Shown piece by piece: positions 1-8,016 of a stretch of DNA of 37,672 bases (position 1 is its first letter; each line of letters begins with the position of its first letter). Below the pieces are notes generated by a model. That model made no database searches. It had not been told where the DNA came from and was given only the letters and a program-made list of their open reading frames with translations. The DNA is from Clostridia bacterium. Its GTDB lineage: Bacteria > Bacillota > DSM-12270 > Thermacetogeniales > Thermacetogeniaceae. The position numbers and the translations under genes were made by a program. The DNA is taken from positions 1 through 37,672 of the forward strand of contig CADDZD010000016.1 of NCBI GenBank assembly GCA_902812385.1. The letters are read 5' to 3'.

Positions 1-214
1 CCGTTGAGTTTATCTCGACAAACAATCTGTAAAATGTCAAGGCCGTTGCCTTGAAGCTAGCGTTTTGAGCGTTGAGGTCTCTCAACGGGAAAAGCTTTGT
101 AGATACCTACTAGATCTTGACACGGACGCAGGAGGCAGGCAGTATTGCAATTTTATGGAGATCATGATAGCATATAGCTTAGTTGATTTCGGGCAGCATG
201 AAGGGGGTGAAAAC
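1..214 (+). promoter_or_regulatory. rpsT leader with two hairpins and a possible promoter
   Basis: No gene is visible in this stretch ahead of rpsT. It holds two perfect small hairpins: CAAGGC/GCCTTG at 38-43 and 48-53, and GTTGAG/CTCAAC at 71-76 and 81-86. The second can alternatively pair with the CCGTTGAG at 1-8. A TTGACA at 117-122 is a possible -35 box, but the matching -10 around 141-146 is poor. S20 is autoregulated in other bacteria; a role for these hairpins is only inferred. Confidence 0.35.
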
Positions 215-487
215 GTGGCAAAAAACCGTTCCGCAATGAAAAGGGCACGGCTGGCCCTGGTCCGCGCCAGGCGCAACGCCTCCCAGAAGTCGGCAATGAA
301 AACCGCCATCAAGAAATTTGAGGAGTCGCTGGCGGCAGGTGACCGGGCCCGGGTGGAAGCTACATATAAAGCAGCCATACGTTTGGTCGATAAAACAGCA
401 GCAAAAGGAATCATTCACCCCAACCTGAGAGACCGGAAAAAGGCACAGCTTACCAGGAAGCTGAACCAGGCTACAGTTCAGGAATAA
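215..487 (+). CDS. rpsT: 30S ribosomal protein S20
   Basis: Small-subunit protein S20 (90 residues), which binds 16S rRNA in early 30S assembly. The N-terminus MAKNRSAMKRARLALVRAR and the basic all-helical composition are typical, and the length matches the family. The reading frame is open upstream to 65, but the GTG at 215 is chosen because AAGGGGGTG lies about six bases upstream and the family starts with MA(K)N. The gene is monocistronic and convergent with holA; its terminator lies inside the holA 3' end. Confidence 0.95.
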   Translation: MAKNRSAMKRARLALVRARRNASQKSAMKTAIKKFEESLAAGDRARVEATYKAAIRLVDKTAAKGIIHPNLRDRKKAQLTRKLNQATVQE

Positions 488-519
488 TCCCGATCAAGCG
501 AAACTTGCGAAACCCAGAG

Positions 520-1566
520 CTACCTCTTGCCCTGCAGGGTAAGGGGTTTTTTAATGGAGATTTCAATTAAGGCCGCCTCGAGCAAAAGCTGCGGGTTTCC
601 CCTCCCTTGTTTGAGGGCTGCGTCAAGTTCCAGCAGGGCTTCCAGTATCCTTTCCAGCCCGGCAATAGAGAAGGAACTCAATTGCTGCAGCATTTTTTTT
701 GCCACAAAGGGCTGAATCCCCATCGCCTCGGAGATCTTTTGCGGGAGGACGCCCTCTTCAAGCAGACAGGCCATCTCCAGCATCAGCAGGAAATGGCGGG
801 ACAAGAGGGTCACCACCAGCACCGGAGGCTGGCCCTGGGCAGAAATCTCCGCCAGTGCTTCCTTGACCAGCTCTGTTTTTCCTTCGGCCACCGCATCAAC
901 CAGTTCAAAAATACTGCGGCCTGCAGTGCGGCTTCCCACCTCCTTCAGGACTTCAACGGTGATCACCTGCGATTCCCCGCCGAGATAGAGGGATGCCTTC
1001 TCGACCTCCTGACGGAGCCGGGCCAGGCTGTCACCGCATAAAAAACGCAGGTACTCGATGGCAGACGGCGTAATATCCTTTTTACGCGAACGCGCCTCTT
1101 CCACGAGCCACCGGGCAAGATCCCTCCCCCGCAGGGGGGAACAATCAACCACCCATCCATTCTCCACCAGAAACCGGTAGGCTCTGGTGGAGGTCTTGAG
1201 CCTCGTCTCGAAAAGCAAAACCAGCACCACAGATGGATTGGCGATCCTTAAATAGTTTTCCAGGGCGGCAGGTGAAGGGTTATTGATCACCGCCAGGCGT
1301 TTTTCCGAGCCGAAAGGGATGGTGGCCAGCATCTGGCATACCTCCGCCTCTCCGGCGGATTCATCCCACTCCACGTAGTCGAGGGAGCCGTCCCGGGCTT
1401 CAAGGCGCCGGCGCAGAAACCCGATCAGTTCCCGCCCCAGGAACCGCTCCTCTCCCTGGAGGAGAAGAAACCTGGGGAAATCCCCTCTGGCCAGCCTCTG
1501 TTTTGCCGCATGATAAGTCAGAACAGGCACCGGGAGCACCTCTTTACTGCATAACCATTTCACCAT
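520..1566 (-). CDS. holA: DNA polymerase III subunit delta
   Basis: Delta subunit of the clamp loader, which opens the beta sliding clamp. The 348 residues match the family. The N-terminal part carries the degenerate Walker-A-like region (FLLLQGEERFLGREL, about residues 33-47), followed by the AAA+ lid and the C-terminal helical collar domain with LxRHFLLMLEMA and the usual L-rich end. The gene stands alone next to rpsT, a common arrangement in Firmicutes. ATG at 1566 is preceded closely by GAGGGAGA; the GTG one codon later would have better spacing. The 5' flank is a repeat element. Confidence 0.9.
   Translation of the reverse strand: MVKWLCSKEVLPVPVLTYHAAKQRLARGDFPRFLLLQGEERFLGRELIGFLRRRLEARDGSLDYVEWDESAGEAEVCQMLATIPFGSEKRLAVINNPSPAALENYLRIANPSVVLVLLFETRLKTSTRAYRFLVENGWVVDCSPLRGRDLARWLVEEARSRKKDITPSAIEYLRFLCGDSLARLRQEVEKASLYLGGESQVITVEVLKEVGSRTAGRSIFELVDAVAEGKTELVKEALAEISAQGQPPVLVVTLLSRHFLLMLEMACLLEEGVLPQKISEAMGIQPFVAKKMLQQLSSFSIAGLERILEALLELDAALKQGRGNPQLLLEAALIEISIKKPLTLQGKR
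526..552 (+). terminator. rpsT rho-independent terminator
   Basis: CTTGCCC, loop TGCA, GGGTAAG (one G-U pair), then GGG and six T. It lies within the last codons of the convergent holA gene (stop at 520-522), so the same bases encode the DnaN-loader C-terminus and end rpsT transcription. Confidence 0.75.
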
Positions 1567-1599
1567 TCTCCCTCATATTCTCCCCGATTAAGCCGAATC

Positions 1600-1689
1600 C
1601 CTGCCGGGCTCGGCAGGATAAACCGGAACATATTTTCAGGGCAGACGCTCATGCCGCTCATGCGGCACTATCAAAAGAATGAATTTAGT
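1600..1689. repeat. Flanking module of repeat element A (partial terminus plus hairpin)
   Basis: A hairpin CCTGCCG/CGGCAGG (1600-1606, 1611-1617) runs into GGATAAACCGG and TATTTTCAGGGCAGAC. The same block flanks the core on the other side (1887-1916) and recurs beside copy B (11773-11790, reverse strand). A variable hairpin, TGCCGC/GCGGCA, follows near 1654-1669. The unit looks like a truncated extra terminus of the repeat family. Confidence 0.6.
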
Positions 1690-1894
1690 GGTTTATCCTT
1701 GCAGGCGCAGCGACCTACGGAGGTTGTTACTCGCCCTTGACGAAGGAGCAGCTAACGGCAGCCGAAGCGAAACAGGAGGTTGAGCTAGGCGACTATGCGC
1801 CATGGATGGCGTCATAGGAGCCGGTCGGCTGCCGTCTGCGACGAGTCCTAGGGCGAGTTAAACCGGAGTCCGGGAGCAAGCGCAAGGATAAACC
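1690..1894 (+). repeat. Palindromic repeat element, copy A core
   Basis: A 205-bp unit bounded by perfect 13-bp inverted ends, GGTTTATCCTTGC (1690-1702) and GCAAGGATAAACC (1882-1894). Internal pairings are ACTCGCCCT/AGGGCGAGT (1729-1737, 1850-1858), GGCAGCCGA/TCGGCTGCC (1757-1765, 1825-1833), a tandem-GA hairpin at 1766-1786 and an apical hairpin CGCCAT/ATGGCG (1798-1811). About 92 percent of it recurs as the reverse complement at 11518-11721. Copies differ by compensatory changes, so structure rather than a peptide appears to be conserved. It lies between holA and the terminator of the next gene. Confidence 0.85.
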
Positions 1895-1985
1895 GAAACG
1901 TATTTTCAGGGCAGACCACCACGCCGCCTCCGGCGTCACCAACAGAGTATGAAAATACCCGACGGGTGTATTCGATGTATTTCCA
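1895..1985. repeat. Right flanking module of repeat element A
   Basis: Contains TATTTTCAGGGCAGAC followed by a variable GC-rich hairpin (ACGCCG/CGGCGT type) and CACCAACAGAG. The same block on the opposite strand flanks copy B at about 11736-11786, and a shortened version flanks copy C at about 31770-31812. A further partial TTCCAGGGCAGA occurs at 1981-1992. Confidence 0.6.
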
Positions 1986-1991
1986 GGGCAG

Positions 1992-2016
1992 AAAAAAACG
2001 AGCCCCGGCCGGGGCT
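1992..2016 (-). terminator. Rho-independent terminator of the 114-residue gene
   Basis: On the minus strand AGCCCC, loop GGCC, GGGGCT, then CG and seven T. It starts six bases beyond the stop codon of the gene at 2022-2366. Confidence 0.85.
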
Positions 2017-2021
2017 TAGCG

Positions 2022-2366
2022 TTATCCACCTCTCTTCCACTGGTCGAGAAACTCTAAAAATTCCGGAGGGAGTTCTTCGCATCCCACCTGGCGCGCCATT
2101 TCCTCGAACAACCCGCCGATCTGCCGGCGTTTCTCCCTGCTGAAACCGGCGGTGATCCGGTTTATCTGAGAAATGATCTCATCCTTCTTTTGTAGATCCT
2201 GGCAGTCTAACCCCATTTTGCTGAGCAGTTCCCGGGCGGCTTCCGGGTTCCCGCCGTCAAGTCCCAATGAACGGAGGCATTCTCCCAGCTGCGAGGGATC
2301 GGACGGCAAACCCGAAGCCCGCAAAGCCTTCAACACTTCCGCAAAGTTGTTCTCATCCAATACCAT
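2022..2366 (-). CDS. Hypothetical small helical protein
   Basis: A 114-residue, charged and probably all-helical protein with no signal peptide or membrane segment; I do not recognise the family. The middle and C-terminal parts (KKDEIISQINRITAGFSREK, then LPPEFLEFLDQWKRGG) look like an authentic soluble protein. An AGGAGGG ribosome-binding site lies only two bases before ATG 2366, so the TTG two codons in (2360) has the better spacing. Own terminator directly downstream; divergent from pfkA, so both may share the 2367-2539 control region. Confidence 0.75.
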   Translation of the reverse strand: MVLDENNFAEVLKALRASGLPSDPSQLGECLRSLGLDGGNPEAARELLSKMGLDCQDLQKKDEIISQINRITAGFSREKRRQIGGLFEEMARQVGCEELPPEFLEFLDQWKRGG

Positions 2367-2493
2367 TCCCTCCTCGTGATCAACCTAATTCTAAACTATG
2401 CTTCCCGGCAACAAAGTGGAACCGGCATTCACCGGAGCTTACCCGGAATATTGCAATTATTTAAAAACAAAGCAGGAAAACTACACCAAAGGC

Positions 2494-2499
2494 TATAAT
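2494..2499 (+). promoter_or_regulatory. Possible pfkA -10 box
   Basis: A perfect TATAAT lies about 40 bases before the pfkA start. No good -35 hexamer is found 16-18 bases upstream (AGCAGG), so the promoter assignment is tentative. Confidence 0.35.
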
Positions 2500-2539
2500 A
2501 TCCTGTAAGATCACACTTGCTGTAGAGAGGGGTGGTTTC

Positions 2540-3619
2540 ATGCGCATTGGAATCCTGACAGGAGGAGGGGACGCCCCCGGCCTTAACGCCGTGATCAGGG
2601 CGGCGGCGAAAACCCTTTTCGCGCATGGCGCAGAGGTATTGGGCTTCAAAGACGGTTACCGGGGGGTGATTGAACAGGACTGGATACCGATCGATAAACC
2701 GGCCATATCGGGCCTGCTGCACCGCGGAGGAACAATCCTCGGCACGAACAACAGGGACAACCCCTTCCACTATCCCATAGTGACCGAAGCAGGTGAAATG
2801 GAATACCGTGACGTTTCGGATGTCCTTTTACAGAACCTGCACGACCTGAAACTGGACTGCCTCATCGCCATCGGTGGAGACGGCACCCTTTCTATCGCCC
2901 GGGAACTGGTCGCTAAAGGAGCCTGCATCGTCGGCGTTCCCAAGACCATCGACAACGACCTGGCCGCTACGGACCGGACCTTTGGCTTCGACACGGCCGT
3001 CACCACAGCTACGGAAGCGCTGGACAAGCTGCATACAACGGCGGAATCGCACCACCGGGTGATGGTGCTGGAGGTGATGGGACGTTACGCCGGGTGGATT
3101 GCCCTCTGGAGCGGGATTGCAGGAGGAGCAGACGTGATCCTGATCCCTGAAATCCCCTGGGATCTGGACAAGGTGGTGGCCAAGATCAGGGCCCGGCGGG
3201 AGGAGGGAAAGATGTTCAGCATCATCGTCGTTGCCGAAGGAACGCCGGATCCCGCGGGGAAACGGGTGGTCAGGGAAACCATCAAAGACAGCGGCGATCC
3301 CGTCCGGCTGGGTGGAATCGGGCAGGTGGTGGGAAATCTTATTGAGAAGGCGACAGGAATCGAAACCCGGGTTACGGTTTTAGGACACATCCAGCGCGGC
3401 GGCTCCCCCACCTCCTATGATCGAGTCCTGGCCACACGCTTCGGAGTGGCGGCAGCGGAGCTAGCCCTCAAGAGAAAGGCCGGTTACATGGTCGCCCTGA
3501 GAGGCCTGATGATCACCGCAGTACCAATAGCCCAGGCAATTAAACGCCCGTCCCATGTCCCACCTGACGGGCAGCTGGTTCAAGCCGCCCGTGCCATCGG
3601 GATCAGCTTTGGCGACTGA
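2540..3619 (+). CDS. pfkA: 6-phosphofructokinase, mixed-substrate (group III) type
   Basis: Phosphorylates fructose 6-phosphate to fructose 1,6-bisphosphate in glycolysis. Visible motifs are GILTGGGDAPGLN at residues 4-16, IGGDGT at about 111-116, PKTIDND with the catalytic Asp at about 134-140, MGRYAG, and HIQRGG near 292. The Gly in GGDGT points to ATP as donor, whereas the Lys in PKTIDND is the residue found in PPi-type and group III enzymes. The group III ATP enzyme is the best reading. Length (359) fits that group rather than the 320-residue E. coli type. ATG 2540 has a GAGGGGTGG site just upstream. The 3' end overlaps comEC by 40 bases, convergently. Confidence 0.93.
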   Translation: MRIGILTGGGDAPGLNAVIRAAAKTLFAHGAEVLGFKDGYRGVIEQDWIPIDKPAISGLLHRGGTILGTNNRDNPFHYPIVTEAGEMEYRDVSDVLLQNLHDLKLDCLIAIGGDGTLSIARELVAKGACIVGVPKTIDNDLAATDRTFGFDTAVTTATEALDKLHTTAESHHRVMVLEVMGRYAGWIALWSGIAGGADVILIPEIPWDLDKVVAKIRARREEGKMFSIIVVAEGTPDPAGKRVVRETIKDSGDPVRLGGIGQVVGNLIEKATGIETRVTVLGHIQRGGSPTSYDRVLATRFGVAAAELALKRKAGYMVALRGLMITAVPIAQAIKRPSHVPPDGQLVQAARAIGISFGD

Positions 3620-6084
3620 GCGGAAGTTTTAAGCCGGAGTTCCTTGCCGTCGGTTTCAAAGATGACTGTCCCTGCCTCGTCCGTCCGAAGGACCCGGGCC
3701 CCATGTTCCCGCCAGAATTCCACCGTTTTTGGATCGGGATGCCCAAAGGAGTTATGGCCGACGCTGATCACCACAAACTGGGGGTGCAGGCGCTCGGCCA
3801 GTGCCGGGCTGATACCCGTGCGGCTGCCGTGGTGAGGCGCCTTCACCACGTTAGCCCTCGTGTTTAGAGGGAATACACCCGCTGCAATATCGTCCAGGGC
3901 ATCCCTTTCCGCATCCCCTGTCAGCAGAAAGGATATCTCACCGTATTTCAAAAGCAGCACAAGGGAGTTGTTGTTCAGGTCGCTCCTCGTGCCCGAATAG
4001 AGGCGCGCAGGAGGATTGAGTACATCGATTTTCACCCTTGGGTCAAGCCTCAATGACGCCCCGGCATGAACCGTGTGCACGGCTATTCTCTTCTCACCAG
4101 CCAGCCTTTCTACCTGTAACATAAGAGGGGTCGGGTGCAGCACGGGAGGCATCACCAGCTTCCCCACCGGCATCCCGGCAAGGACTGCGGGGACACCCCC
4201 GAGGTGGTCTTCGTGCGGGTGGGAATTAACCACCAGGTCCAGCCTGCGGATGCCGGAACGGGCAAGGTAAGGGACGACTATTTGCCGCCCCGGGTCAAAG
4301 GACGAGCGGCTGAACTCCGGCTTGCCCCCAGCATCCACCAGCATGCTGTGGCCATTCGGAAACTCCACCAGAATGGCATCCCCCTGCCCCACGCTTAAAA
4401 AGGTCACCCTGAGCTGGTGCGACCCGATCACCGGCCAGATACCGCCGCCCGAATACATGATTGCCAAAAGACAGGCCAGGCCGATCAGCGACGGCACAAG
4501 CCGGCGGCGTGCAAAGGGCCTGAAACGGAAATGAGGAAAGGCGATATCGCTGCCGCCGCGGAGGCTCCGGCCGAAAAGCCCCAGCAACAGGAACCACCCG
4601 GTGACCAGCCACAAGGGTGGTGGCGATGCGGCCAGGCTGATTCCCGGGAGCCCGGCGAGCGGGCTGAGCAGCCCCTCGATGATGATAGTCAGCGCCCCCG
4701 AGGAGACATAAAAGGGATCGCCAAGGGCGGGATGCAGCAGTGTAAGCAGCATCCCCGCCAGCCCCAGGTTAACCACCAGGCCCGCCAGGGGAACCACCAG
4801 GATATTGGCCAGGAGGCCCAGCACGGGTATCTGCTGGAAGTAATGGGCACATAAGGGAAGCACCGCCAGCTGGGCTGCCAGGGAGACGGTGATCACCTCC
4901 CGGCAACCTTCCAGGAGCGGGTGCCCCTCCAAAAAAGGCAGCAGGGAGTCAAGCGGTCGTGCCAGGTAGACGATTCCCCAGGTGGCTGCAAAGGAAAGCT
5001 GGAACCCCGGATCGAAAAGGGCAACGGGATCGACCACCAGGATTGCCAGGGCAGCCACGGCCAGGGAGTTGAGGGGGTTCTGCCGCTGCTGCCACAGGTA
5101 GGCCCCCAACCCAACCGTCCCCATCACCGCCGCCCTCGCGACCGATGCGGGAAAACCTGTGAGCGCGGCGTAACTCCAAATGCCCCCTGTGACGAGCAGG
5201 AAGGTGGGTAGCCGCCGCAGGCGCAGGAGACGGGCGCCGGCAAAGAACAGCAAAAGAACGAAACCCAGGTTGAGCCCCGATACGGCAAAGAGGTGCATGA
5301 CGCCGGTGCGCCGGTAGATCTCGCGGTCTTCCGGGGTGATACCTTCCGTTGACCCCAGCAGAAAACCCCGGAGCAGCACCGCCTGCTCCGGGGGAACCGC
5401 TCTGACAATGCCATCCTCAATCCTCAACCGGGCGGACGCCAACAGCCGCGGCAGCAGATAACGGGCACCCTGCTCTTGCTCTAACACGGTTGGTACCTCA
5501 TCCGCTGTTAATACGGCGATGATGCCCTTGCGCTCCAGGTAGGCCCTGTAATTGAAGTCCCCCGGGTTGGCAGGAAGGGGCGCCAGGTCCAGCCTTCCCC
5601 TCGCCAGGAGGCGCCGCCCGGGGTAAACCCGCGCCGCCGGGGTTCTTCCCACCTTCTCCCCAGCCACCGGCATTCCTTTGGAACCGGTGTAAACCACAAC
5701 CTGAATTTTACCGGGGCCGCGCCAGGAATCCCCGCCCAGTTCAACCGCGGCATCGGCCAGGGTGTAAAGGACCCGGTTGGGATATTCGACAGGAAGCCGG
5801 TCCAGCGTTCCCGCCAGTTCCACGTAATGGCCGAGGAAGGGCCGTAAAGAGGAAGGAAAGGGCTTTTCGCCGAATTCTCCCCAGGCGTACCCCAGGATAC
5901 TAAAAGATAAAAGCAGGAAGAGAGGGGTTTCCCTCCGTCCCCGCCAGAAGGACAGGGCTGTGCCGAGCAGAACCACCAGGGCGGCGGCCAGGGCTGCCGG
6001 AGGCGTCACCAGATCGCCGGCCGAGGCCAGGCCAATCCCCAGTGCAAAAGCGATTGCAATCCAGACAACAGGCGGCACAGGCAA
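3580..6084 (-). CDS. comEC: DNA internalization-related competence protein ComEC/Rec2
   Basis: Membrane channel for uptake of transforming single-stranded DNA. The 834 residues show the full three-part architecture: an N-terminal DUF4131 region with two membrane segments and a beta-rich domain (to about residue 200), the multi-spanning Competence domain (about 220-500, with VMHLFAVSGLNLGF) and a C-terminal metallo-beta-lactamase domain. The last carries NSHPHEDHLGG, LLTGDAE and KAPHHGS, so the nuclease-like metal site looks intact. The partner comEA lies far away at 18291-18926. The last 40 bases overlap the 3' end of pfkA on the other strand. Confidence 0.95.
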   Translation of the reverse strand: MPVPPVVWIAIAFALGIGLASAGDLVTPPAALAAALVVLLGTALSFWRGRRETPLFLLLSFSILGYAWGEFGEKPFPSSLRPFLGHYVELAGTLDRLPVEYPNRVLYTLADAAVELGGDSWRGPGKIQVVVYTGSKGMPVAGEKVGRTPAARVYPGRRLLARGRLDLAPLPANPGDFNYRAYLERKGIIAVLTADEVPTVLEQEQGARYLLPRLLASARLRIEDGIVRAVPPEQAVLLRGFLLGSTEGITPEDREIYRRTGVMHLFAVSGLNLGFVLLLFFAGARLLRLRRLPTFLLVTGGIWSYAALTGFPASVARAAVMGTVGLGAYLWQQRQNPLNSLAVAALAILVVDPVALFDPGFQLSFAATWGIVYLARPLDSLLPFLEGHPLLEGCREVITVSLAAQLAVLPLCAHYFQQIPVLGLLANILVVPLAGLVVNLGLAGMLLTLLHPALGDPFYVSSGALTIIIEGLLSPLAGLPGISLAASPPPLWLVTGWFLLLGLFGRSLRGGSDIAFPHFRFRPFARRRLVPSLIGLACLLAIMYSGGGIWPVIGSHQLRVTFLSVGQGDAILVEFPNGHSMLVDAGGKPEFSRSSFDPGRQIVVPYLARSGIRRLDLVVNSHPHEDHLGGVPAVLAGMPVGKLVMPPVLHPTPLMLQVERLAGEKRIAVHTVHAGASLRLDPRVKIDVLNPPARLYSGTRSDLNNNSLVLLLKYGEISFLLTGDAERDALDDIAAGVFPLNTRANVVKAPHHGSRTGISPALAERLHPQFVVISVGHNSFGHPDPKTVEFWREHGARVLRTDEAGTVIFETDGKELRLKTSAQSPKLIPMARAA

Positions 6085-6229
6085 GCCCCCGTTCCCGTTT
6101 TTATTCCCTTTCTACTTTTTTCTACTCATCTCCTTATATTTCCTTCAGGCTCGCAGCATCTTGCCCGGTTCCCAACTATAGGCGATAATTGGCTCGGGAT
6201 ATTAAATGTTGCACCCTTTATAAACAGGC

Positions 6230-6259
6230 CAAGGGAGGGGCTGAAATTCCCCTCCCTTG
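6230..6259 (-). terminator. Strong hairpin downstream of htrA
   Basis: Perfect 11-bp stem CAAGGGAGGGG (6230-6240) / CCCCTCCCTTG (6249-6259) with an 8-base loop, 45 bases past the htrA stop. There is no long T tract after the stem (GCCTGTTTA), so it may be a weak terminator or an mRNA-stabilising 3' hairpin. Confidence 0.5.
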
Positions 6260-6303
6260 CCGATCCCACCGGGGTTGTCTGTTATAACTTATATAACTTA
6301 CCT

Positions 6304-7455
6304 TTAAGGATGCTCACCGAGGGTAACGGATATCTTTATGGTATTTCCGTCACGCCATACGGTGAGTTCGACCCTCGTCCCCGGTTTCGTCTTCTCCACT
6401 CTGTCCAGCATGTCGTCGGTCCCGCCGATACTGCTGCCGTCCATGGCCGTTATGATATCCCCCTGCCGGAGGCCGGCCCGTGCCGCAGGGCTCCCTGAAA
6501 CAACGTCCCTGACGACAACGCCGCCTGTCCCGCTATAGCCCAGGTAACCGGCGATGCCCGGTGTGACCTCCTGCATTTCAATGCCGAGCCAGCCGCGGGT
6601 GATCTTACCCTTGCCCATCAACTCTTCCAGTACGCCCTTCACGGTGTTGCTCGGAATGGCGAACCCGATCCCCTGGGCACTGGCGTCGACGGCAGTGTTG
6701 ATCCCGATCACTTCCCCCTGCAGGTTGATGAGGGGCCCGCCGCTGTTGCCCGGGTTGATCGAGGCATCTGTCTGGAGCAGGTTCCGGTAACTGCGGTCCT
6801 CGACGGTAATCGGGCGGCCCTTGGCACTGATGACGCCGACGGTCACGGTGTGGTCAAGCCCGTACGGGTTGCCGATGGCGATCACCCAGTTGCCGACCGC
6901 AATCTGGTCGGAATTCCCCAGCTTGAGGGTGGGCAAATCCGTGCCGGCATCGATTTTAAGGATGGCCAGGTCGAGTTCCCGGTCCGAGCCCACCACCCTG
7001 GCAGGAACCGGTTTCGATCTCCCCACCAGGGTCACCTGGATATCCTGGGCTCCCTCAATCACGTGCTCGTTGGTCAGAATGTAGCCGTCTGTGGAAATGA
7101 TGAAACCAGATCCCAGGCCCTTCTGCACCCTGGACATCGGCCTGCCGAACTGATCCCCGAAGAAGTCCCGGAAGAAGGGATCGCTGAAGAACGGATTTCT
7201 CTGCACGGTGGTTGTAACCGTTGTCTCGATTTTTACCACTGCGGGCCCTTTCTTGTCCACTATGTCGGCAATGGTATTGGGGCCGACGCCCGGTAGCTCC
7301 GAAGCCTTTTCCGGCAAACCGAAGGCTGCCATTTTCGGGTTCGTCAGGTGGCCTCCGGTCGCAAAAATAATGCCACCGGTAAAAGCGATTCCCGCAATAA
7401 ATGCCAGAAGTATAATCCCTACCAGTAGCCGGCTATTTTTTAGCTGCACGAGCAT
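6304..7455 (-). CDS. HtrA/DegP-family S1C serine protease, membrane anchored
   Basis: Trypsin-like quality-control protease expected on the outer face of the membrane. Residues 1-35 form an uncleaved signal-anchor (RLLVGIILLAFIAGIAFTGG). The catalytic triad is visible as His in TNEHVIEGA, Asp in LDLAILKID and Ser in INPGNSGGPL. A single PDZ domain occupies about 290-380 (YSGTGGVVVRDVVSGSPAARAGLRQGDII region). Length 383 is normal for Gram-positive HtrA with one PDZ. It follows tatA by 18 bases and probably shares its transcript. Confidence 0.93.
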   Translation of the reverse strand: MLVQLKNSRLLVGIILLAFIAGIAFTGGIIFATGGHLTNPKMAAFGLPEKASELPGVGPNTIADIVDKKGPAVVKIETTVTTTVQRNPFFSDPFFRDFFGDQFGRPMSRVQKGLGSGFIISTDGYILTNEHVIEGAQDIQVTLVGRSKPVPARVVGSDRELDLAILKIDAGTDLPTLKLGNSDQIAVGNWVIAIGNPYGLDHTVTVGVISAKGRPITVEDRSYRNLLQTDASINPGNSGGPLINLQGEVIGINTAVDASAQGIGFAIPSNTVKGVLEELMGKGKITRGWLGIEMQEVTPGIAGYLGYSGTGGVVVRDVVSGSPAARAGLRQGDIITAMDGSSIGGTDDMLDRVEKTKPGTRVELTVWRDGNTIKISVTLGEHP

Positions 7456-7473
7456 CCCCTCCCCTACAAAGGT

Positions 7474-7758
7474 TTAGGCCGTTTTTTGTTCCCCGGACGG
7501 TTTTGCTTCGGCGGTTTGCCCCTCTCCAGCCGGTCCCTCCTGGCTTGCCGCTGCAGGCGCCTGTGCCTGCGGAGCCGGCCCGGGAGGCGCCTCCCTCGTT
7601 ACCTCTTCCCACATGCGCTGTACACCGGAGGAGGCCTTGCGGAACTCGTTCACCGCCTTGCCCATAGAGCGGGCCACCTCGGGCAAACGGCCGGGGCCAA
7701 ACACGATCAATACAATCACAAGAATTAATATGAGCTCCCAGGGTCCTATATTCAACAC
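7474..7758 (-). CDS. tatA: Twin-arginine translocase subunit TatA/TatE
   Basis: Pore-forming subunit of the Tat pathway, which exports folded proteins. The 94-residue product has one N-terminal transmembrane helix ([16 protein letters not shown]), the conserved FGPGRLPE hinge, an amphipathic helix ([13 protein letters not shown]) and a disordered, Ala/Gln/Pro-rich tail. No tatC is in this window. Located directly before the htrA gene with a promoter of its own upstream. Confidence 0.93.
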   Translation of the reverse strand: MLNIGPWELILILVIVLIVFGPGRLPEVARSMGKAVNEFRKASSGVQRMWEEVTREAPPGPAPQAQAPAAASQEGPAGEGQTAEAKPSGEQKTA

Positions 7759-7793
7759 TTTCAGACACCCCCAATCAACTGTGGCTCTATCTA

Positions 7794-7821
7794 ATTATAG
7801 CATTTTTTCGTTATCGGACAA
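7794..7821 (-). promoter_or_regulatory. tatA-htrA promoter
   Basis: Minus-strand TTGTCC (-35), 16-base spacer, then TATAAT (-10) preceded by TGC, an extended -10. It lies about 35 bases before the tatA start. Confidence 0.7.
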
Positions 7822-7844
7822 CCGAATATTTGTAAAAAAAGTAT

Positions 7845-7864
7845 AAAAAAAGCCCGATGCGGGC
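7845..7864 (-). terminator. Terminator of the HD-GYP/fapA transcript
   Basis: Minus-strand GCCCG, loop CAT, CGGGC followed by seven T. It is 150 bases beyond the fapA stop, so the CRISPR-like repeats at 7873-7968 would lie in the 3' untranslated region of that mRNA, in antisense orientation. Confidence 0.75.
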
Positions 7865-7872
7865 CTCCCCGG

Positions 7873-7968
7873 GTTTTACAGGCAAGTATAAACATCAGAA
7901 ACCTCTTGGTTGGATAACAAACGACCAGACTGCCTCTCGTTTTACACACAAGTATAAACATCAGAAAC
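7873..7968 (+). CRISPR. Orphan two-repeat, one-spacer CRISPR-like array
   Basis: Two 30-base repeats, 7873-7902 and 7939-7968, differ only at positions 9-10 (GG versus CA) and enclose a 36-base spacer (7903-7938). Each repeat begins GTTTTACA and ends ATCAGAAAC, the GTTTT...GAAAC form usual for clostridial type I-B or III repeats, and the 30/36 geometry is typical. No cas gene is within the window, and no match to the spacer was noticed here. An AT-rich stretch lies on the GTTTT side, where a leader would be. It could be an array remnant or a repurposed mini-array. Confidence 0.65.
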
Positions 7969-8016
7969 ATAAGCCATAGAGAAAAGTAACTGTTTAGCGC
8001 CGCCCTGCATTTTTGC

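Noticed and set aside
1600-1985. An insertion sequence or prophage remnant
   Set aside because: No transposase or integrase coding, and no target-site duplication was evident; only non-autonomous palindromic repeats are present.
7873-7968. A CRISPR-regulated toxin-antitoxin (CreTA-like) unit
   Set aside because: Such units lie beside cas operons and include a small toxin RNA; neither is visible here, so only an orphan array is claimed.
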